From the NCBI GenBank assembly GCA_016292575.1, contig JAEDIH010000012.1, positions 1-23,931 on the forward strand: a stretch of DNA of 23,931 bases, read 5' to 3'. A model generated the notes under the pieces. That model was not told the origin of the DNA and did no database searches. It was given only the letters and a program-made list of their open reading frames with translations. Made by a program: the position numbers and the translations under genes. Of the stretch, positions 7,478 to 15,870 are shown one piece after another. This DNA is from Clostridiaceae bacterium. GTDB taxonomy: Bacteria > Bacillota > Clostridia > Oscillospirales > Acutalibacteraceae. Position 1 is the stretch's first letter; each line of letters begins with the position of its first letter.

Positions 7478-8227
7478 TCATTCCTTTGTGAGGATCACCG
7501 GGCCGTCCTTTGTAACGGCAATGGTGTTTTCAAAGTGAGCGGAGAGCTTTCCGTCGGCGGTTTTAACCGTCCAGCCGTCGGAAAGTCTTTTGATAGCTTT
7601 TGTTCCCTGATTGATCATCGGCTCAATGGCGATTGTCATGCCCGGTAACAGGCGAACGCCCCGGCCGGCGGTTCCGTAATTCGGAACGGCGGGATCCTCG
7701 TGGAGCTCTTTTCCAACTCCGTGACCCGTGTACTCGCGTACAACGGAGAAGCCCCTTTCCTCGCAATAGCGCTGAACGCACGAGCCGATATCGCCGATTC
7801 TGCCGCCGGGAACAGCAACCTTGATTGCCTCATAGAGACTCTCCCTGGTCACGTCTATCAGCCGCTGTGCCTCGTCGGAAATTTTTCCGCAGGCAAATGT
7901 GGCGGCGTTGTCGCCGTTAAAGCCGTGCTTTTTTGCTCCGAGGTCGATGCTTACGATATCGCCCTCTTTAAGGATACGCTCCTTGCTCGGAATGCCGTGA
8001 ATTACTTCATCGTTTACGGAAATGCATGCGGTGGCGGGAAAGCCGTATAAATGCAGGAAGTTGGGCTCGGCACCCTGACTTATAATGTATTCATAGGCAA
8101 TACGGTCAATTTCGGCGGTTGAAACGCCGGGCTTTACCGCTTCCCCTGCCACTCTCAGTGCTCCTGCGGAAATTTTGCAGGCTTCCTTCATGAGCGAAAG
8201 CTCACGAGTGGTTTTGAGCACAATCAT
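7478..8227 (-). CDS. map: Type I methionine aminopeptidase
   Basis: Removes the N-terminal methionine from nascent proteins. The 249-residue pita-bread enzyme has all metal ligands in place: D95 and D106 (SIDLGAKKHGFNGDNAA), H169 (YTGHGVG), E202 (IAIEPM) and E233 (HFENT), with H77 (EVIHGIP) as the conserved substrate-side histidine. It starts two bases after adk ends, so the two are probably translationally coupled. Its stop codon region holds the ribosome-binding site of the KOW gene. Confidence 0.97.
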   Translation of the reverse strand: MIVLKTTRELSLMKEACKISAGALRVAGEAVKPGVSTAEIDRIAYEYIISQGAEPNFLHLYGFPATACISVNDEVIHGIPSKERILKEGDIVSIDLGAKKHGFNGDNAATFACGKISDEAQRLIDVTRESLYEAIKVAVPGGRIGDIGSCVQRYCEERGFSVVREYTGHGVGKELHEDPAVPNYGTAGRGVRLLPGMTIAIEPMINQGTKAIKRLSDGWTVKTADGKLSAHFENTIAVTKDGPVILTKE

Positions 8228-8229
8228 GC

Positions 8230-8862
8230 TTAATCCTCCAATGCTTTGAGGGTGAGCGCGGTCGTATCGCTGACCTCCTCCTGTCCCTCAACAACAACAA
8301 GCTTGTTCTTTTTCCTGTAATAATCAACAAGCGGTTCTGTCTGCTCGTGATAAACCTTCAAACGTTCAAGGACGGTTTCCTCCCTGTCGTCCGTGCGCTG
8401 AACAAGCTGTGCGCCGCAGCTGTTGCAAACGCCGTCCTTTTCCGGCTTCTTATAAAGAAGATGATAGGAAGCGCCGCAGCCGCTGCAGACTCTGCGTCCG
8501 GAAAGCCTTTGAACAATCTTCTCGTCGGGCACCTGAATGTCAATAACTTTGTCAATTTCAATGCCCATATCGTCAAGAGCCTGTGCCTGCGGCACGGTTC
8601 TCGGAAAACCGTCAAGGATAAATCCGTTTTTGCAGTCGTTTTCTTTAAGCCTGTCTCGAATGATGCCTATTACGACATCGTCGGGAACAAGCAGACCTTT
8701 GTCAATGAATTCCTTAGCTTTAATACCCATTTCCGTCTGCGCTTTGAGCGCGGCGCGGATGATATTGCCTGTTGATATCGCCGGAACGGAAAGATGCTCG
8801 GAAATTATCTCGGCCTGAGTGCCCTTGCCGGCTCCCGGCGCGCCCAATAAGATAAGCTTCAT
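8230..8862 (-). CDS. adk: Adenylate kinase (zinc LID form)
   Basis: Interconverts ATP plus AMP with two ADP in the cytoplasm. In 210 residues it shows the P-loop GAPGAGKGT (7-15), the AMP-binding stretches STGNIIRAA and GFILDGFPRT (80-89), and a LID domain with four cysteines C126, C129, C146 and C149. That makes it the structural-zinc type typical of Gram-positives. DDREETVLERLK closes the LID. It follows secY by 21 bases in the usual secY-adk-map order. Confidence 0.98.
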   Translation of the reverse strand: MKLILLGAPGAGKGTQAEIISEHLSVPAISTGNIIRAALKAQTEMGIKAKEFIDKGLLVPDDVVIGIIRDRLKENDCKNGFILDGFPRTVPQAQALDDMGIEIDKVIDIQVPDEKIVQRLSGRRVCSGCGASYHLLYKKPEKDGVCNSCGAQLVQRTDDREETVLERLKVYHEQTEPLVDYYRKKNKLVVVEGQEEVSDTTALTLKALED

Positions 8863-8883
8863 CAGGTATCACCTCAAAAAGTA

Positions 8884-10203
8884 TTAGTCAAGGAAGCCCT
8901 TGTAGTGTCTCATCATCATCTGGCTTTCAAGCTGCTTAACGGTTTCAAGCGCAACACCGACAACGATGATGAGCGAGGTGCCGCCGAGCGAAAGAGCCAT
9001 GGGCTTGTTGATGAGCTTTGTGAAGATCGTCAAAAGATTCGGGAACAGGGCAACAACCGAAAGGAGAAGTGCGCCCAGCAGCGTGATTCTTGAAAGGATC
9101 TTCTTGATATAATCGGAGGTCGGTTTGCCCGGACGGATACCGGGGATCATACCGCTGTTCTTTCTGATGTTATTTGCCATCTCAACCGGATTATACTGAA
9201 TGCTTGCATAGAAATATGCAAAGAACAGAATAAGGAAGAAGTAAAGAATAGCGTAGAACCAGTGGTCGGTTGAGAACATCTTGAAGAATGTCTCCCAGCC
9301 CGTATCCTTAATCTTATCCTCCGAAAGGAAAAGCTGAACCGTTGCAGGAAGGGAAAGAATTGAGGAAGCGAAGATAACGGGAAGAACACCGGACATATTG
9401 ACCTTGATGGGAATGAAGGTGCTCTGGCCGCCGTACATCTTCCTGCCGACAACTCTTTTTGCGTACTGAACCGGAATTCTGCGTTCCGAATTGTCCATCC
9501 AGACAATGAATGCAATCATTGCAAGCAGCAGAACAACAACGATGGGAACGAGGGCATAGTATGCTTCGTCCATTTCAAGGTAGCCATACATCTGAACGCA
9601 GAGTGTGGGAATACGCGCAACGATACCTGCGAAAAGGATAATGGAAATACCGTTTCCGATACCCTTATCGTTAACCTGCTCGCCGAGCCACATGATGAAC
9701 GCGGAGCCGGCGGTCAGAACGAGGATAACAACAAGACCCTGGAGAACTGCGGAAATGCCCGTGAAGAGCTGATCCGAAGCGTCCATAACAACAAATCCCT
9801 TTGCACGCAGATAGATGAAATATGCGGTGGACTGCATAAGAGCCAGAGCGATTGTTGTATATCTCGTGATGGTTGCCATCTTCTTTCTGCCCTCTTCGCC
9901 CTCCTTTGAAAGCTTTTCAAGAGCGGGGATTGCAACAGCAAGAAGCTGGATGATAATTGAACTGTTGATGTAAGGTGTAACGCCCATTGCGAAAATTGTT
10001 CCGTAGTTGAACGCTTCACCGGTCATCATGTTGAGGTAGTTCATGAAGGACTCGCTGCCTTCGGGTGTAATTCCGTCAGTGATATTGGTGAACGGAACGG
10101 GGATAGCGGCACCGATCCTGAAGATCAATACTATAAGTGCCGTGAAAAGCATTTTCTTTCTGAGATCTGCAATTTTCCAAGCATTTATAAATGTACTAAT
10201 CAT
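8884..10203 (-). CDS. secY: Preprotein translocase subunit SecY
   Basis: The channel-forming subunit of the SecYEG translocon in the cytoplasmic membrane. The protein has 439 residues, with about ten hydrophobic helices evident from the composition. Diagnostic segments are IADLRKKMLFTALIVLIFRI at the start, QVNDKGIGNGISIILFAGI, the cytoplasmic loop KRVVGRKMYGGQSTFIPIKV, and the C-terminal TSLIIVVGVALETVKQLES ending MMRHYKGFLD. It begins one base after rplO ends, so translation is likely coupled to L15. The usual plug and pore rings cannot be judged by eye beyond family similarity. Confidence 0.98.
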   Translation of the reverse strand: MISTFINAWKIADLRKKMLFTALIVLIFRIGAAIPVPFTNITDGITPEGSESFMNYLNMMTGEAFNYGTIFAMGVTPYINSSIIIQLLAVAIPALEKLSKEGEEGRKKMATITRYTTIALALMQSTAYFIYLRAKGFVVMDASDQLFTGISAVLQGLVVILVLTAGSAFIMWLGEQVNDKGIGNGISIILFAGIVARIPTLCVQMYGYLEMDEAYYALVPIVVVLLLAMIAFIVWMDNSERRIPVQYAKRVVGRKMYGGQSTFIPIKVNMSGVLPVIFASSILSLPATVQLFLSEDKIKDTGWETFFKMFSTDHWFYAILYFFLILFFAYFYASIQYNPVEMANNIRKNSGMIPGIRPGKPTSDYIKKILSRITLLGALLLSVVALFPNLLTIFTKLINKPMALSLGGTSLIIVVGVALETVKQLESQMMMRHYKGFLD

Positions 10204-10204
10204 T

Positions 10205-10648
10205 TCAGATCACCTCGGCCTTTCCTCCGGCCGCCTCGATCTTCTGCTTGGCTGAATCGCTGAAAGCATTCGCCTGAACGGTGAGAGCCTTGGAAAGCTC
10301 GCCGTTTCCGAGAACCTTTACGCCGCCGAGAACCTTTTTGACAAGTCCCTTTGAAACAAGGGCGTCAACCGTCACGGTCTCTCCGGCCTCAAAAGCCTTG
10401 TCAAGAGCAGCAACGTTTACGATTGCCATTTCGATTCTGAAAATATTGTTGAAACCTCTTTTGGGAAGTCTTCTCTGGAGGGGCATCTGACCGCCTTCAA
10501 AGCCGGGACGCATTCCGCGGCCTGCTCTGGCCTTCTGACCCTTGTGACCTTTACCGGCGGTTTTACCCTGACCGGAACCTGCGCCGCGTCCGATTCTCTT
10601 GCGAGCCTTGGTTGAACCGGCTGCAGGTGAAAGTTCGTGCAATTTCAT
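10205..10648 (-). CDS. rplO: 50S ribosomal protein L15
   Basis: A 147-residue L15, a late-assembly 23S-binding protein. The N-terminal half is the glycine/arginine-rich extension GRGAGSGQGKTAGKGHKGQK, followed by GMRPGFEGGQMPLQRRLPKR. The C-terminal half is a small globular domain. I start at 10648 (MKLHELSPA), 8 bases after GGAGG. The frame opens three codons earlier at a GTG that lies within that ribosome-binding site and cannot be the start. Confidence 0.97.
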   Translation of the reverse strand: MKLHELSPAAGSTKARKRIGRGAGSGQGKTAGKGHKGQKARAGRGMRPGFEGGQMPLQRRLPKRGFNNIFRIEMAIVNVAALDKAFEAGETVTVDALVSKGLVKKVLGGVKVLGNGELSKALTVQANAFSDSAKQKIEAAGGKAEVI

Positions 10649-10666
10649 TTTTCGCACCTCCTTGCT

Positions 10667-10840
10667 TTATGCTTCGGTAACCTCGATAAGGTGAGCTATT
10701 TTTCTTACCTTACCTTGAGTCTGTGGGTTATTCGGCTGAGTAGCCTCGTCCCCGATTTTGCGAAGACCGAGAGCATGGGCGGTAGCAATCTGATCTTTTT
10801 TGGAGCCGATAAGACTTCTTACAAGCTTAACCTTAATCAT
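10667..10840 (-). CDS. rpmD: 50S ribosomal protein L30
   Basis: Too short for routine ORF thresholds; read by eye as 57 codons. The sequence begins MIKVKLVRSLIGSKKDQIAT, continues HALGLRKIGDEATQPNNPQT and ends KIAHLIEVTEA. This is the canonical short bacterial L30 with its alpha-beta ferredoxin-like fold (LGLRKIG, NPQTQGKVRKI). It lies between rpsE (13 bases) and rplO (18 bases), its normal place in the spc operon. Confidence 0.96.
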   Translation of the reverse strand: MIKVKLVRSLIGSKKDQIATAHALGLRKIGDEATQPNNPQTQGKVRKIAHLIEVTEA

Positions 10841-10853
10841 TGTTACGCCCTCC

Positions 10854-11354
10854 TTAACCTAAAATTTCCTGAGCGGTCTTTCCGCGTACTGCGGCAACCT
10901 CGTCAACATTGCGAAGCTTTGAAAGACCGTCAAGCGTTGCTCTTACAACATTGCAGGGATTGTTTGAGCGAAGAGCCTTTGTGCGGATGTCCTTGATTCC
11001 GACTGTTTCAACAACAGCACGGACGGGACCGCCGGCGATAACGCCGGTACCGGGTGCGGCAGGCTTGAGAAGAACAACGCCTGCGCCGAACTTACCGATG
11101 ATCTCGTGGGGAATGGTCGAGCCCTTGAGGGCAACCTTCATGAGATTCTTTTTCGCGTCCTCGATACCCTTACGGATAGCGTCGGGAACTTCGCCCGATT
11201 TTCCGAGACCGAAGCCAATAGTTCCGTTTCCGTCACCGACAACCACAAGAGCTGCAAACTTGAAAATGCGACCGCCCTTAACGGTTTTGGAAACACGGTT
11301 GATGGCAACAACGCGCTCTGTAAGTTCATAAGCCGATGCATCAATCTTATTCAT
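10854..11354 (-). CDS. rpsE: 30S ribosomal protein S5
   Basis: A 166-residue S5, located at the mRNA entry side of the 30S subunit and important for accuracy and helicase function. Residues 10-75 form the double-stranded-RNA-binding-like domain (ELTERVVAINRVSKTVKGGR, VGDGNGTIGFGLGKSGEVPD). The C-terminal half shows GTGVIAGGPVRAVVETVGI and SNNPCNVVRATLDGL. Both domains are intact. Confidence 0.98.
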   Translation of the reverse strand: MNKIDASAYELTERVVAINRVSKTVKGGRIFKFAALVVVGDGNGTIGFGLGKSGEVPDAIRKGIEDAKKNLMKVALKGSTIPHEIIGKFGAGVVLLKPAAPGTGVIAGGPVRAVVETVGIKDIRTKALRSNNPCNVVRATLDGLSKLRNVDEVAAVRGKTAQEILG

Positions 11355-11373
11355 AAATCAATATCCTCCTTGC

Positions 11374-11730
11374 TTAGAACTTCAGGCCGCCGGCACGGGC
11401 GCCGTCTGCGAGTGCCTGAACACGACCGTGGTATACATAGCCGCCTCTGTCAAAGACACATTCGGTAATGCCTTTTTCAGCGGCACGCTTTGCAAGAAGC
11501 TCGCCAACCTTGGTTGCTGCTTCTTTGTTTCCGCCGTACTCAAATTCCTTTTCCACCGTTGCTGCCGCAGCGAGGGTAACTCCGTTCGCGTCGTCAACAA
11601 GCTGTGCATAGATGTGGTTGAGTGAACGGTAAACGCTCAGACGCGGACAAGCCGCTGTACCGCTGATCTTAGCGCGTACTCTTTTGCGTCTTTTAAGTCT
11701 TGCTTTATTGCTGTCTTTTTTGCTGACCAT
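11374..11730 (-). CDS. rplR: 50S ribosomal protein L18
   Basis: A 118-residue L18, a 5S rRNA-binding protein of the central protuberance. It has the basic N terminus KARLKRRKRVRAKISG, the core RLSVYRSLNHIYAQLVDD and the C-terminal FDRGGYVYHGRVQALADGAR with a -GGLKF end. The length and placement between rplF and rpsE are standard. The start has AAAGGAG upstream. Confidence 0.97.
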   Translation of the reverse strand: MVSKKDSNKARLKRRKRVRAKISGTAACPRLSVYRSLNHIYAQLVDDANGVTLAAAATVEKEFEYGGNKEAATKVGELLAKRAAEKGITECVFDRGGYVYHGRVQALADGARAGGLKF

Positions 11731-11754
11731 AGAAATTTCACTCCTTTACCAATC

Positions 11755-12297
11755 TTATTTACCCTTACCGGCTTTACCTTCTTTGCGGCGGATATGCTCG
11801 GTGGCATATTTGATTCCCTTGCCCTTATAAGGCTCCGGCGGACGCTTTTCGCGGACTTCGGCGGCGAACTGACCAACCTTCTGCTTGTCGGCGCCGTGGA
11901 TAATAATCTTGTTCGGAGCGGGAACTTCAACGGTGATTCCGTCCTTTTCGGGCATGATAACATCGTGAGAATAACCGATCTTCATAACAAGGTCGGTGCC
12001 CTTCTTTTCCGCACGGTAACCGATACCGTTGATTTCAAGCTCCTTTTTGAAGCCGTTTGAAACACCCTCAACCATGTTAGCAATGATTGTGCGGGTAAGA
12101 CCGTGAAGTGATCTGTATTCCTTGTCATCATTGGGACGTGTAACGATGATCTCGTTGCCTTCCTTTGTGACAGACATATTTTCGTGGACGGTGTGGGTAA
12201 GAGTACCCTTTGCGCCCTTGACGGTAACGGTGCTGCCGTCAATCGTAACGTCTACTCCTGCGGGAACAGCAATAGGCTTTCTTCCAATACGTGACAT
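11755..12297 (-). CDS. rplF: 50S ribosomal protein L6
   Basis: A 180-residue L6, with two repeated alpha/beta domains lying near the sarcin-ricin loop and the factor-binding site. Visible marks are MSRIGRKPIAVPAGV at the start, the second-domain KKELEINGIGYRAEKKG, and the C-terminal PPEPYKGKGIKYATEHIRRK with a lysine-rich end. Its ribosome-binding site AAGGAGGTG overlaps the end of the short spacer after rpsH. Confidence 0.97.
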   Translation of the reverse strand: MSRIGRKPIAVPAGVDVTIDGSTVTVKGAKGTLTHTVHENMSVTKEGNEIIVTRPNDDKEYRSLHGLTRTIIANMVEGVSNGFKKELEINGIGYRAEKKGTDLVMKIGYSHDVIMPEKDGITVEVPAPNKIIIHGADKQKVGQFAAEVREKRPPEPYKGKGIKYATEHIRRKEGKAGKGK

Positions 12298-12309
12298 TTC
12301 AGCACCTCC

Positions 12310-12708
12310 TTACCAGATGAACGCAAGGACCTCGCCGCCAACGTTGGCTTTGCGGGCTTCCTTGTCGGTCATGATGCCCTTTGAGGTTGAAAGAATGGCA
12401 ATGCCGAGACCTTTCATAACCTTGGGCATATCCTCACAGCTCGTATAAATTCTCAGACCGGGCTTTGAAACTCTTCTCAGACCGGTGATGATGCGGCTCT
12501 TTCCGGGGCCGTATTTGAGCTGAACTTCCATAATTCCCTGCTTACCGTCCTCTTCAACGGTGAAGCTCTTGATGTATCCTTCATCCACAAGAATCTGAGC
12601 AATTGCCTTCTTGGTGTTGGATGCAGGAATTTTAACTGAATCGTGTTTAGCTGCGCTTGCATTACGGATTCTCGTAAGCATATCAGCGATTGCGTCTGTT
12701 ACTTGCAT
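12310..12708 (-). CDS. rpsH: 30S ribosomal protein S8
   Basis: A 132-residue S8, a primary 16S rRNA-binding protein of the 30S platform. In E. coli it is the translational repressor of the spc operon through a target near rplE. It shows VTDAIADMLTRIRNASAAKH near the start and the diagnostic C terminus STSKGIMTDKEARK followed by VGGEVLAFIW. I use the ATG at 12708, preceded by TAAAGGAAT and matching the family N terminus. The longer open frame upstream encodes unrelated residues across the rpsN spacer. Confidence 0.97.
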   Translation of the reverse strand: MQVTDAIADMLTRIRNASAAKHDSVKIPASNTKKAIAQILVDEGYIKSFTVEEDGKQGIMEVQLKYGPGKSRIITGLRRVSKPGLRIYTSCEDMPKVMKGLGIAILSTSKGIMTDKEARKANVGGEVLAFIW

Positions 12709-12734
12709 TATTCCTTTACCTCCTTGACAATTAC

Positions 12735-12920
12735 TTACCAGCTTGCCTTCTTCACGCCGGGGATCTGACCTGCGTGGGCAAGTTCTCTGAAGCAGATGCG
12801 GCATACTCCGTACTTACGAAGATAGGCGTGAGGTCTGCCGCAGATCTTGCAGCGGTTATACTGCCTTGTGGAATACTTAGCGGGTCTTTTTTGCTTTACT
12901 TTCATTGAAGTCTTTGCCAT
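12735..12920 (-). CDS. rpsN: 30S ribosomal protein S14 type Z
   Basis: The 61-residue zinc form of S14, binding in the 30S head. Four cysteines, C24, C27, C40 and C43 (CKICGRPHAYLRKYGVCRIC), form the zinc knuckle, and the protein ends GQIPGVKKASW. This short form is typical of Gram-positives, whereas the zinc-free form is near 100 residues. With S4, L36 and the Adk LID, it suggests the cell uses zinc-ligand versions throughout the cluster. Confidence 0.98.
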   Translation of the reverse strand: MAKTSMKVKQKRPAKYSTRQYNRCKICGRPHAYLRKYGVCRICFRELAHAGQIPGVKKASW

Positions 12921-12936
12921 AAGTTATTCCTCCTCC

Positions 12937-13479
12937 TTATTGTCTTTCGAAAGGAGCACCCATAAGAGTGAGCAGCTCTCTTGCTTCTTCGTCGGTGTTA
13001 GCGGTCGTTACGAAACAGATGTCCATTCCGCGGACCTTGTCGATCTTATCATAGTCGATCTCAGGGAAAATAAGCTGTTCCTTGATGCCGACCGTGTAGT
13101 TGCCTCTGCCGTCGAAAGCGTTGGGGTTGATTCCCCTGAAGTCGCGGACTCTGGGAAGCGCAAGGTTGAAGAATCTGTCAATAAATTCATACATCTTGTC
13201 GCCGCGCAGAGTAACCTTTGCGCCGATTATCATACCCTCACGGAGCTTGAAGTTTGCAACCGACTTCTTCGCCTTGCAGAGAACGGGCTGCTGACCGGTG
13301 ATCTGTCTCAGATCGGAAACAACAGCGTCGAGAATCTTTGAGTTATCTCTTGCTTCGCCGCAGGCAACGTTAACAACTACCTTGTCGATCTTCGGGATTT
13401 GCATAACGCTTTTATAGCCGAACTTCTTCATGAGAGCAGGTGCAACCTCATTAACGTAGGCTTCTTTTAATCTTGCCAT
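12937..13479 (-). CDS. rplE: 50S ribosomal protein L5
   Basis: A 180-residue L5, which binds 5S rRNA and the P-site tRNA elbow in the central protuberance. Marks include LKEAYVNEVAPALMKKFGY at the start, the RNA-binding QQPVLCKAKKSVANFKLREG, GAKVTLRGDKMYEFIDR and FDGRGNYTVGIKEQLIFPEI. The length is standard. It lies between rplX and rpsN, as in other Firmicutes spc operons. Confidence 0.98.
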   Translation of the reverse strand: MARLKEAYVNEVAPALMKKFGYKSVMQIPKIDKVVVNVACGEARDNSKILDAVVSDLRQITGQQPVLCKAKKSVANFKLREGMIIGAKVTLRGDKMYEFIDRFFNLALPRVRDFRGINPNAFDGRGNYTVGIKEQLIFPEIDYDKIDKVRGMDICFVTTANTDEEARELLTLMGAPFERQ

Positions 13480-13493
13480 GTCATGTTCCTCCC

Positions 13494-13829
13494 TTATTCA
13501 AACTTCGCGCCGCAGCCGTCTTTTTTGCATACGCGCATTTTCTTGGTCTTGCCCTTTTCCTCAACAACAACGTGACCGACTCTTGTGGGACGGCCGCATT
13601 TCGGGCAGATAAGCTGAACCTTTGAAGCGTAAAGAGCGCTTTCGGCCTTGATAATTCCGCCGGGTTCACCCATCTTGCGGGGCTTAACGTGCTTTGAAAC
13701 AACGTTGATGCCCTCAACAATAACCTTGCCCTCCTTGGGGCTGACCTGAAGAACCTTGCCCCTGGCGCCACGATCTTTGCCGTTGATGACAACGACCTGG
13801 TCGCCTGTTTTAACGTGTACCTTACTCAT
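13494..13829 (-). CDS. rplX: 50S ribosomal protein L24
   Basis: A 111-residue L24, an assembly initiator binding the 5' domain of 23S rRNA. A KOW motif occupies residues 6-33 (KTGDQVVVINGKDRGARGKV). The tail has cysteines C75, C78, C101 and C106 (CPKCGRPTRVGHV, then CKKDGC), resembling the zinc ribbon of many Firmicutes L24 proteins. The two extra residues in the second cysteine pair (CKKDGC rather than CKKC) are a small oddity. Confidence 0.97.
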   Translation of the reverse strand: MSKVHVKTGDQVVVINGKDRGARGKVLQVSPKEGKVIVEGINVVSKHVKPRKMGEPGGIIKAESALYASKVQLICPKCGRPTRVGHVVVEEKGKTKKMRVCKKDGCGAKFE

Positions 13830-13841
13830 CGTGACACCTCC

Positions 13842-14210
13842 TTAAAGAACTTCCGGAGCGAGGGAGAGGATTTTGAGATAATCCTTTTCACGAAGCTCTC
13901 TTGCAACCGGTCCAAAGATACGGGTACCCTTGGGATTCTTGTCTTCCTTAATGATAACGGCTGCATTCTCATCGAAGCGAATGTAGGTTCCGTCATCGCG
14001 GCGAACGCCTGTTGCAGTGCGGACAACAACTGCCTTAACAACGTCGCCTTTTTTTACGACGCCACCGGGTGCTGCCTTCTTAACAGAAGCAACAATGACG
14101 TCACCGATATTAGCATATCTTCTGCCGGTTCCGCCCAGAACACGGATGCACATAAGCTCCTTAGCTCCGGTATTATCGGCAACCTTAAGATAAGTTTGCT
14201 GTTGGATCAT
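13842..14210 (-). CDS. rplN: 50S ribosomal protein L14
   Basis: A 122-residue L14, a beta-barrel protein at the subunit interface that is also the landing site of the silencing factor RsfS. The N terminus MIQQQTYLKVADNTGAKELM and C terminus ARELREKDYLKILSLAPEVL are canonical. RIFGPVAREL and VVRTATGVRRDDGTYIRFD confirm it. It begins the usual rplN-rplX-rplE order and has AAGGAGG upstream. Confidence 0.98.
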   Translation of the reverse strand: MIQQQTYLKVADNTGAKELMCIRVLGGTGRRYANIGDVIVASVKKAAPGGVVKKGDVVKAVVVRTATGVRRDDGTYIRFDENAAVIIKEDKNPKGTRIFGPVARELREKDYLKILSLAPEVL

Positions 14211-14239
14211 TGTGTTTGGCCTCCTTTAAGCTGCACCAA

Positions 14240-14494
14240 TTATTTGGCTTTTTCAATAATTTCAACTACACGCCATCTCTTGTCTTTCGACATCGGGCGG
14301 GTCTCCATCACAAGTACGCGGTCACCAACCGAGCAGATCTCGTTTTCGTCGTGAGCCTTGACCTTAACGGTGCGGTTAACGATTTTCTTGTAGAGCGGGT
14401 GTCTGACCTTGTCCTTGATCGTAACAACAACCGTCTTGCTCATCTTGTTGCTGGTTACGATTCCGACCTGTGTTTTACGAAGGTTTCTTTCCAT
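14240..14494 (-). CDS. rpsQ: 30S ribosomal protein S17
   Basis: An 84-residue S17, an OB-fold protein that binds 16S rRNA early in assembly. It begins with MERNLRKTQVGIVTSNKMSK and contains KTVVVTIKDKVRHPLYKKIV, followed by GDRVLVMETRPMSKDKRWRV. The length and the place between rpmC and rplN are normal. Confidence 0.97.
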   Translation of the reverse strand: MERNLRKTQVGIVTSNKMSKTVVVTIKDKVRHPLYKKIVNRTVKVKAHDENEICSVGDRVLVMETRPMSKDKRWRVVEIIEKAK

Positions 14495-14515
14495 TTGTCT
14501 TTAACCTCCCTTTCC

Positions 14516-14719
14516 TCAAGAATTTGCGCCGTGAAGCTCGATATCGCGCTGAACAGTCTTAATCCTTGCGATATCCTTCTTAACTGCGCTGATTCTCATC
14601 GGGTTGTCGAGCTGATTAACAGCCTGCTGGAAGCGAAGATTGAAAAGCTCCTTCTTGAGCTCTGCGAGCTTTGCGTCCATCTCAGCGGCGGACAGTTTTC
14701 TGATTTCACTTGCTTTCAT
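14516..14719 (-). CDS. rpmC: 50S ribosomal protein L29
   Basis: A 67-residue helical L29, located at the tunnel exit next to L23 and part of the docking site for trigger factor and SRP. It starts MKASEIRKLSAAEMDAKLAE and has the family core LKKELFNLRFQQAVNQLDNP. Its ATG overlaps the rplP stop as TAATG, so its translation is probably coupled to L16. Confidence 0.97.
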   Translation of the reverse strand: MKASEIRKLSAAEMDAKLAELKKELFNLRFQQAVNQLDNPMRISAVKKDIARIKTVQRDIELHGANS

Positions 14720-15150
14720 TACTGTTCACCATCCTTTTCCTGTTCAGCCTTCACTGCAAACTTGCACTTGATGGGAAGCTTGTTTGCCGCAAGACGCATA
14801 GCCTCACGGGCAAGGGCTTCGTCAACGCCTGCAATTTCAAACATAACTCTGCCGGGCTTAACAACTGCAACCCAGTATTCGGGCGAGCCTTTACCTGAAC
14901 CCATTCGGGTCTCGGCGGGCTTCTGAGTGATGGGCTTATCGGGGAAGATCTTGATCCATACCTGACCGCCACGCTTAATGTAACGGGTCATTGCGATACG
15001 GGCTGCTTCGATCTGTCTTGAAGTGATCCACGCGGGTTCAAGAGCAACAAGACCGTAATCACCGTAAGTAACCTGATTGCCCTTGTGGGCTGCGCCCTTA
15101 AGACGGCCGCGCTGAACTTTACGGCGTTTAACACGTTTAGGCATTAACAT
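14719..15150 (-). CDS. rplP: 50S ribosomal protein L16
   Basis: A 143-residue L16, near the A-site tRNA and the peptidyl transferase centre. It begins MLMPKRVKRRKVQRGRLKG, the usual Firmicutes N terminus, so the first ATG is kept rather than the third codon. Also visible are FGDYGL-type TYGDYGLVALEPAWI, GGQVWIKIFPDKPITQKPAE and MGSGKGSPEYWVAVVKPGR. The ATG overlaps the rpsC stop codon as TAATG, with an AAGGAGGAG site inside the rpsC end. Confidence 0.98.
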   Translation of the reverse strand: MLMPKRVKRRKVQRGRLKGAAHKGNQVTYGDYGLVALEPAWITSRQIEAARIAMTRYIKRGGQVWIKIFPDKPITQKPAETRMGSGKGSPEYWVAVVKPGRVMFEIAGVDEALAREAMRLAANKLPIKCKFAVKAEQEKDGEQ

Positions 15151-15851
15151 TATCTTGCTCCTCCTTCCTTACGCTGTCTGGGACGGCGGCGTTCCGGACG
15201 GCGGCGGTCTTCGTTGTTGGAAACCTGAAGAACCTCACCGCTGTATATCCATACCTTAACGCCGATGCGTCCGTAGGTTGTTTTTGCTTCAGCAAAACCG
15301 TAGTCGATGTCTGCACGAATCGTCTGAAGGGGAATTGTGCCCTCCTTATAGGTTTCGCTTCTTGCAATTTCGGCGCCGCCGAGACGACCCGAAGCCTGAC
15401 ATTTAATACCCTTTGCGCCAAGCTTCATGGCTCTGCCGATTGCCTGCTTAAGAGCGCGGCGGAAGGAAATTCTTCTTTCGAGCTGAGCAGCAATGTTTTC
15501 GGCAACGAGCTGAGCGTTGACATCCGGGTTTTTAATCTCAACAATGTTGAGAGAAACGCTCTTTCCGAGCTTCTTCTCAAGGGTAGCCTTGAGCTTTTCA
15601 ATCTCTGCGCCGCCGCGACCGATAACCATGCCGGGCTTTGCAACGTGAATGTTGATTCTTACGCGGCTTGCGCTGCGCTCAATTTCAACCTTGGGAACTC
15701 CGGCGGGAGCAAGTGTTTTAAGGAGATATTCACGAAGCTCATAGTCTTCAACGAGCGTATCGCCGAAGTCCTGCTTCTTAGCATACCAACGAGATTCCCA
15801 GTCCTTAATAACGCCGACTCTCAAGCCGTTAGGATTAACTTTCTGACCCAT
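15150..15851 (-). CDS. rpsC: 30S ribosomal protein S3
   Basis: A 233-residue S3 at the mRNA entry channel. The KH domain at about 40-110 carries VIGRGG (76-81), the GXXG loop. The C-terminal domain has GIKCQASGRLGGAEIARSET and YGRIGVKVWIYSGEV. The tail after about 208 is rich in arginine (NEDRRRPERRRPRQRKEGG), somewhat longer and more basic than in minimal S3 proteins. The start MGQKVNPNGLRVGVIKDWES is standard. Confidence 0.98.
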   Translation of the reverse strand: MGQKVNPNGLRVGVIKDWESRWYAKKQDFGDTLVEDYELREYLLKTLAPAGVPKVEIERSASRVRINIHVAKPGMVIGRGGAEIEKLKATLEKKLGKSVSLNIVEIKNPDVNAQLVAENIAAQLERRISFRRALKQAIGRAMKLGAKGIKCQASGRLGGAEIARSETYKEGTIPLQTIRADIDYGFAEAKTTYGRIGVKVWIYSGEVLQVSNNEDRRRPERRRPRQRKEGGAR

Positions 15852-15870
15852 TGTATTACCTCCTCCTCAC

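Noticed and set aside
12709..12804. N-terminal extension of rpsH
   Set aside because: The added residues cover the rpsN spacer and coding end and do not resemble S8. The ATG at 12708 has a ribosome-binding site and the family N terminus.
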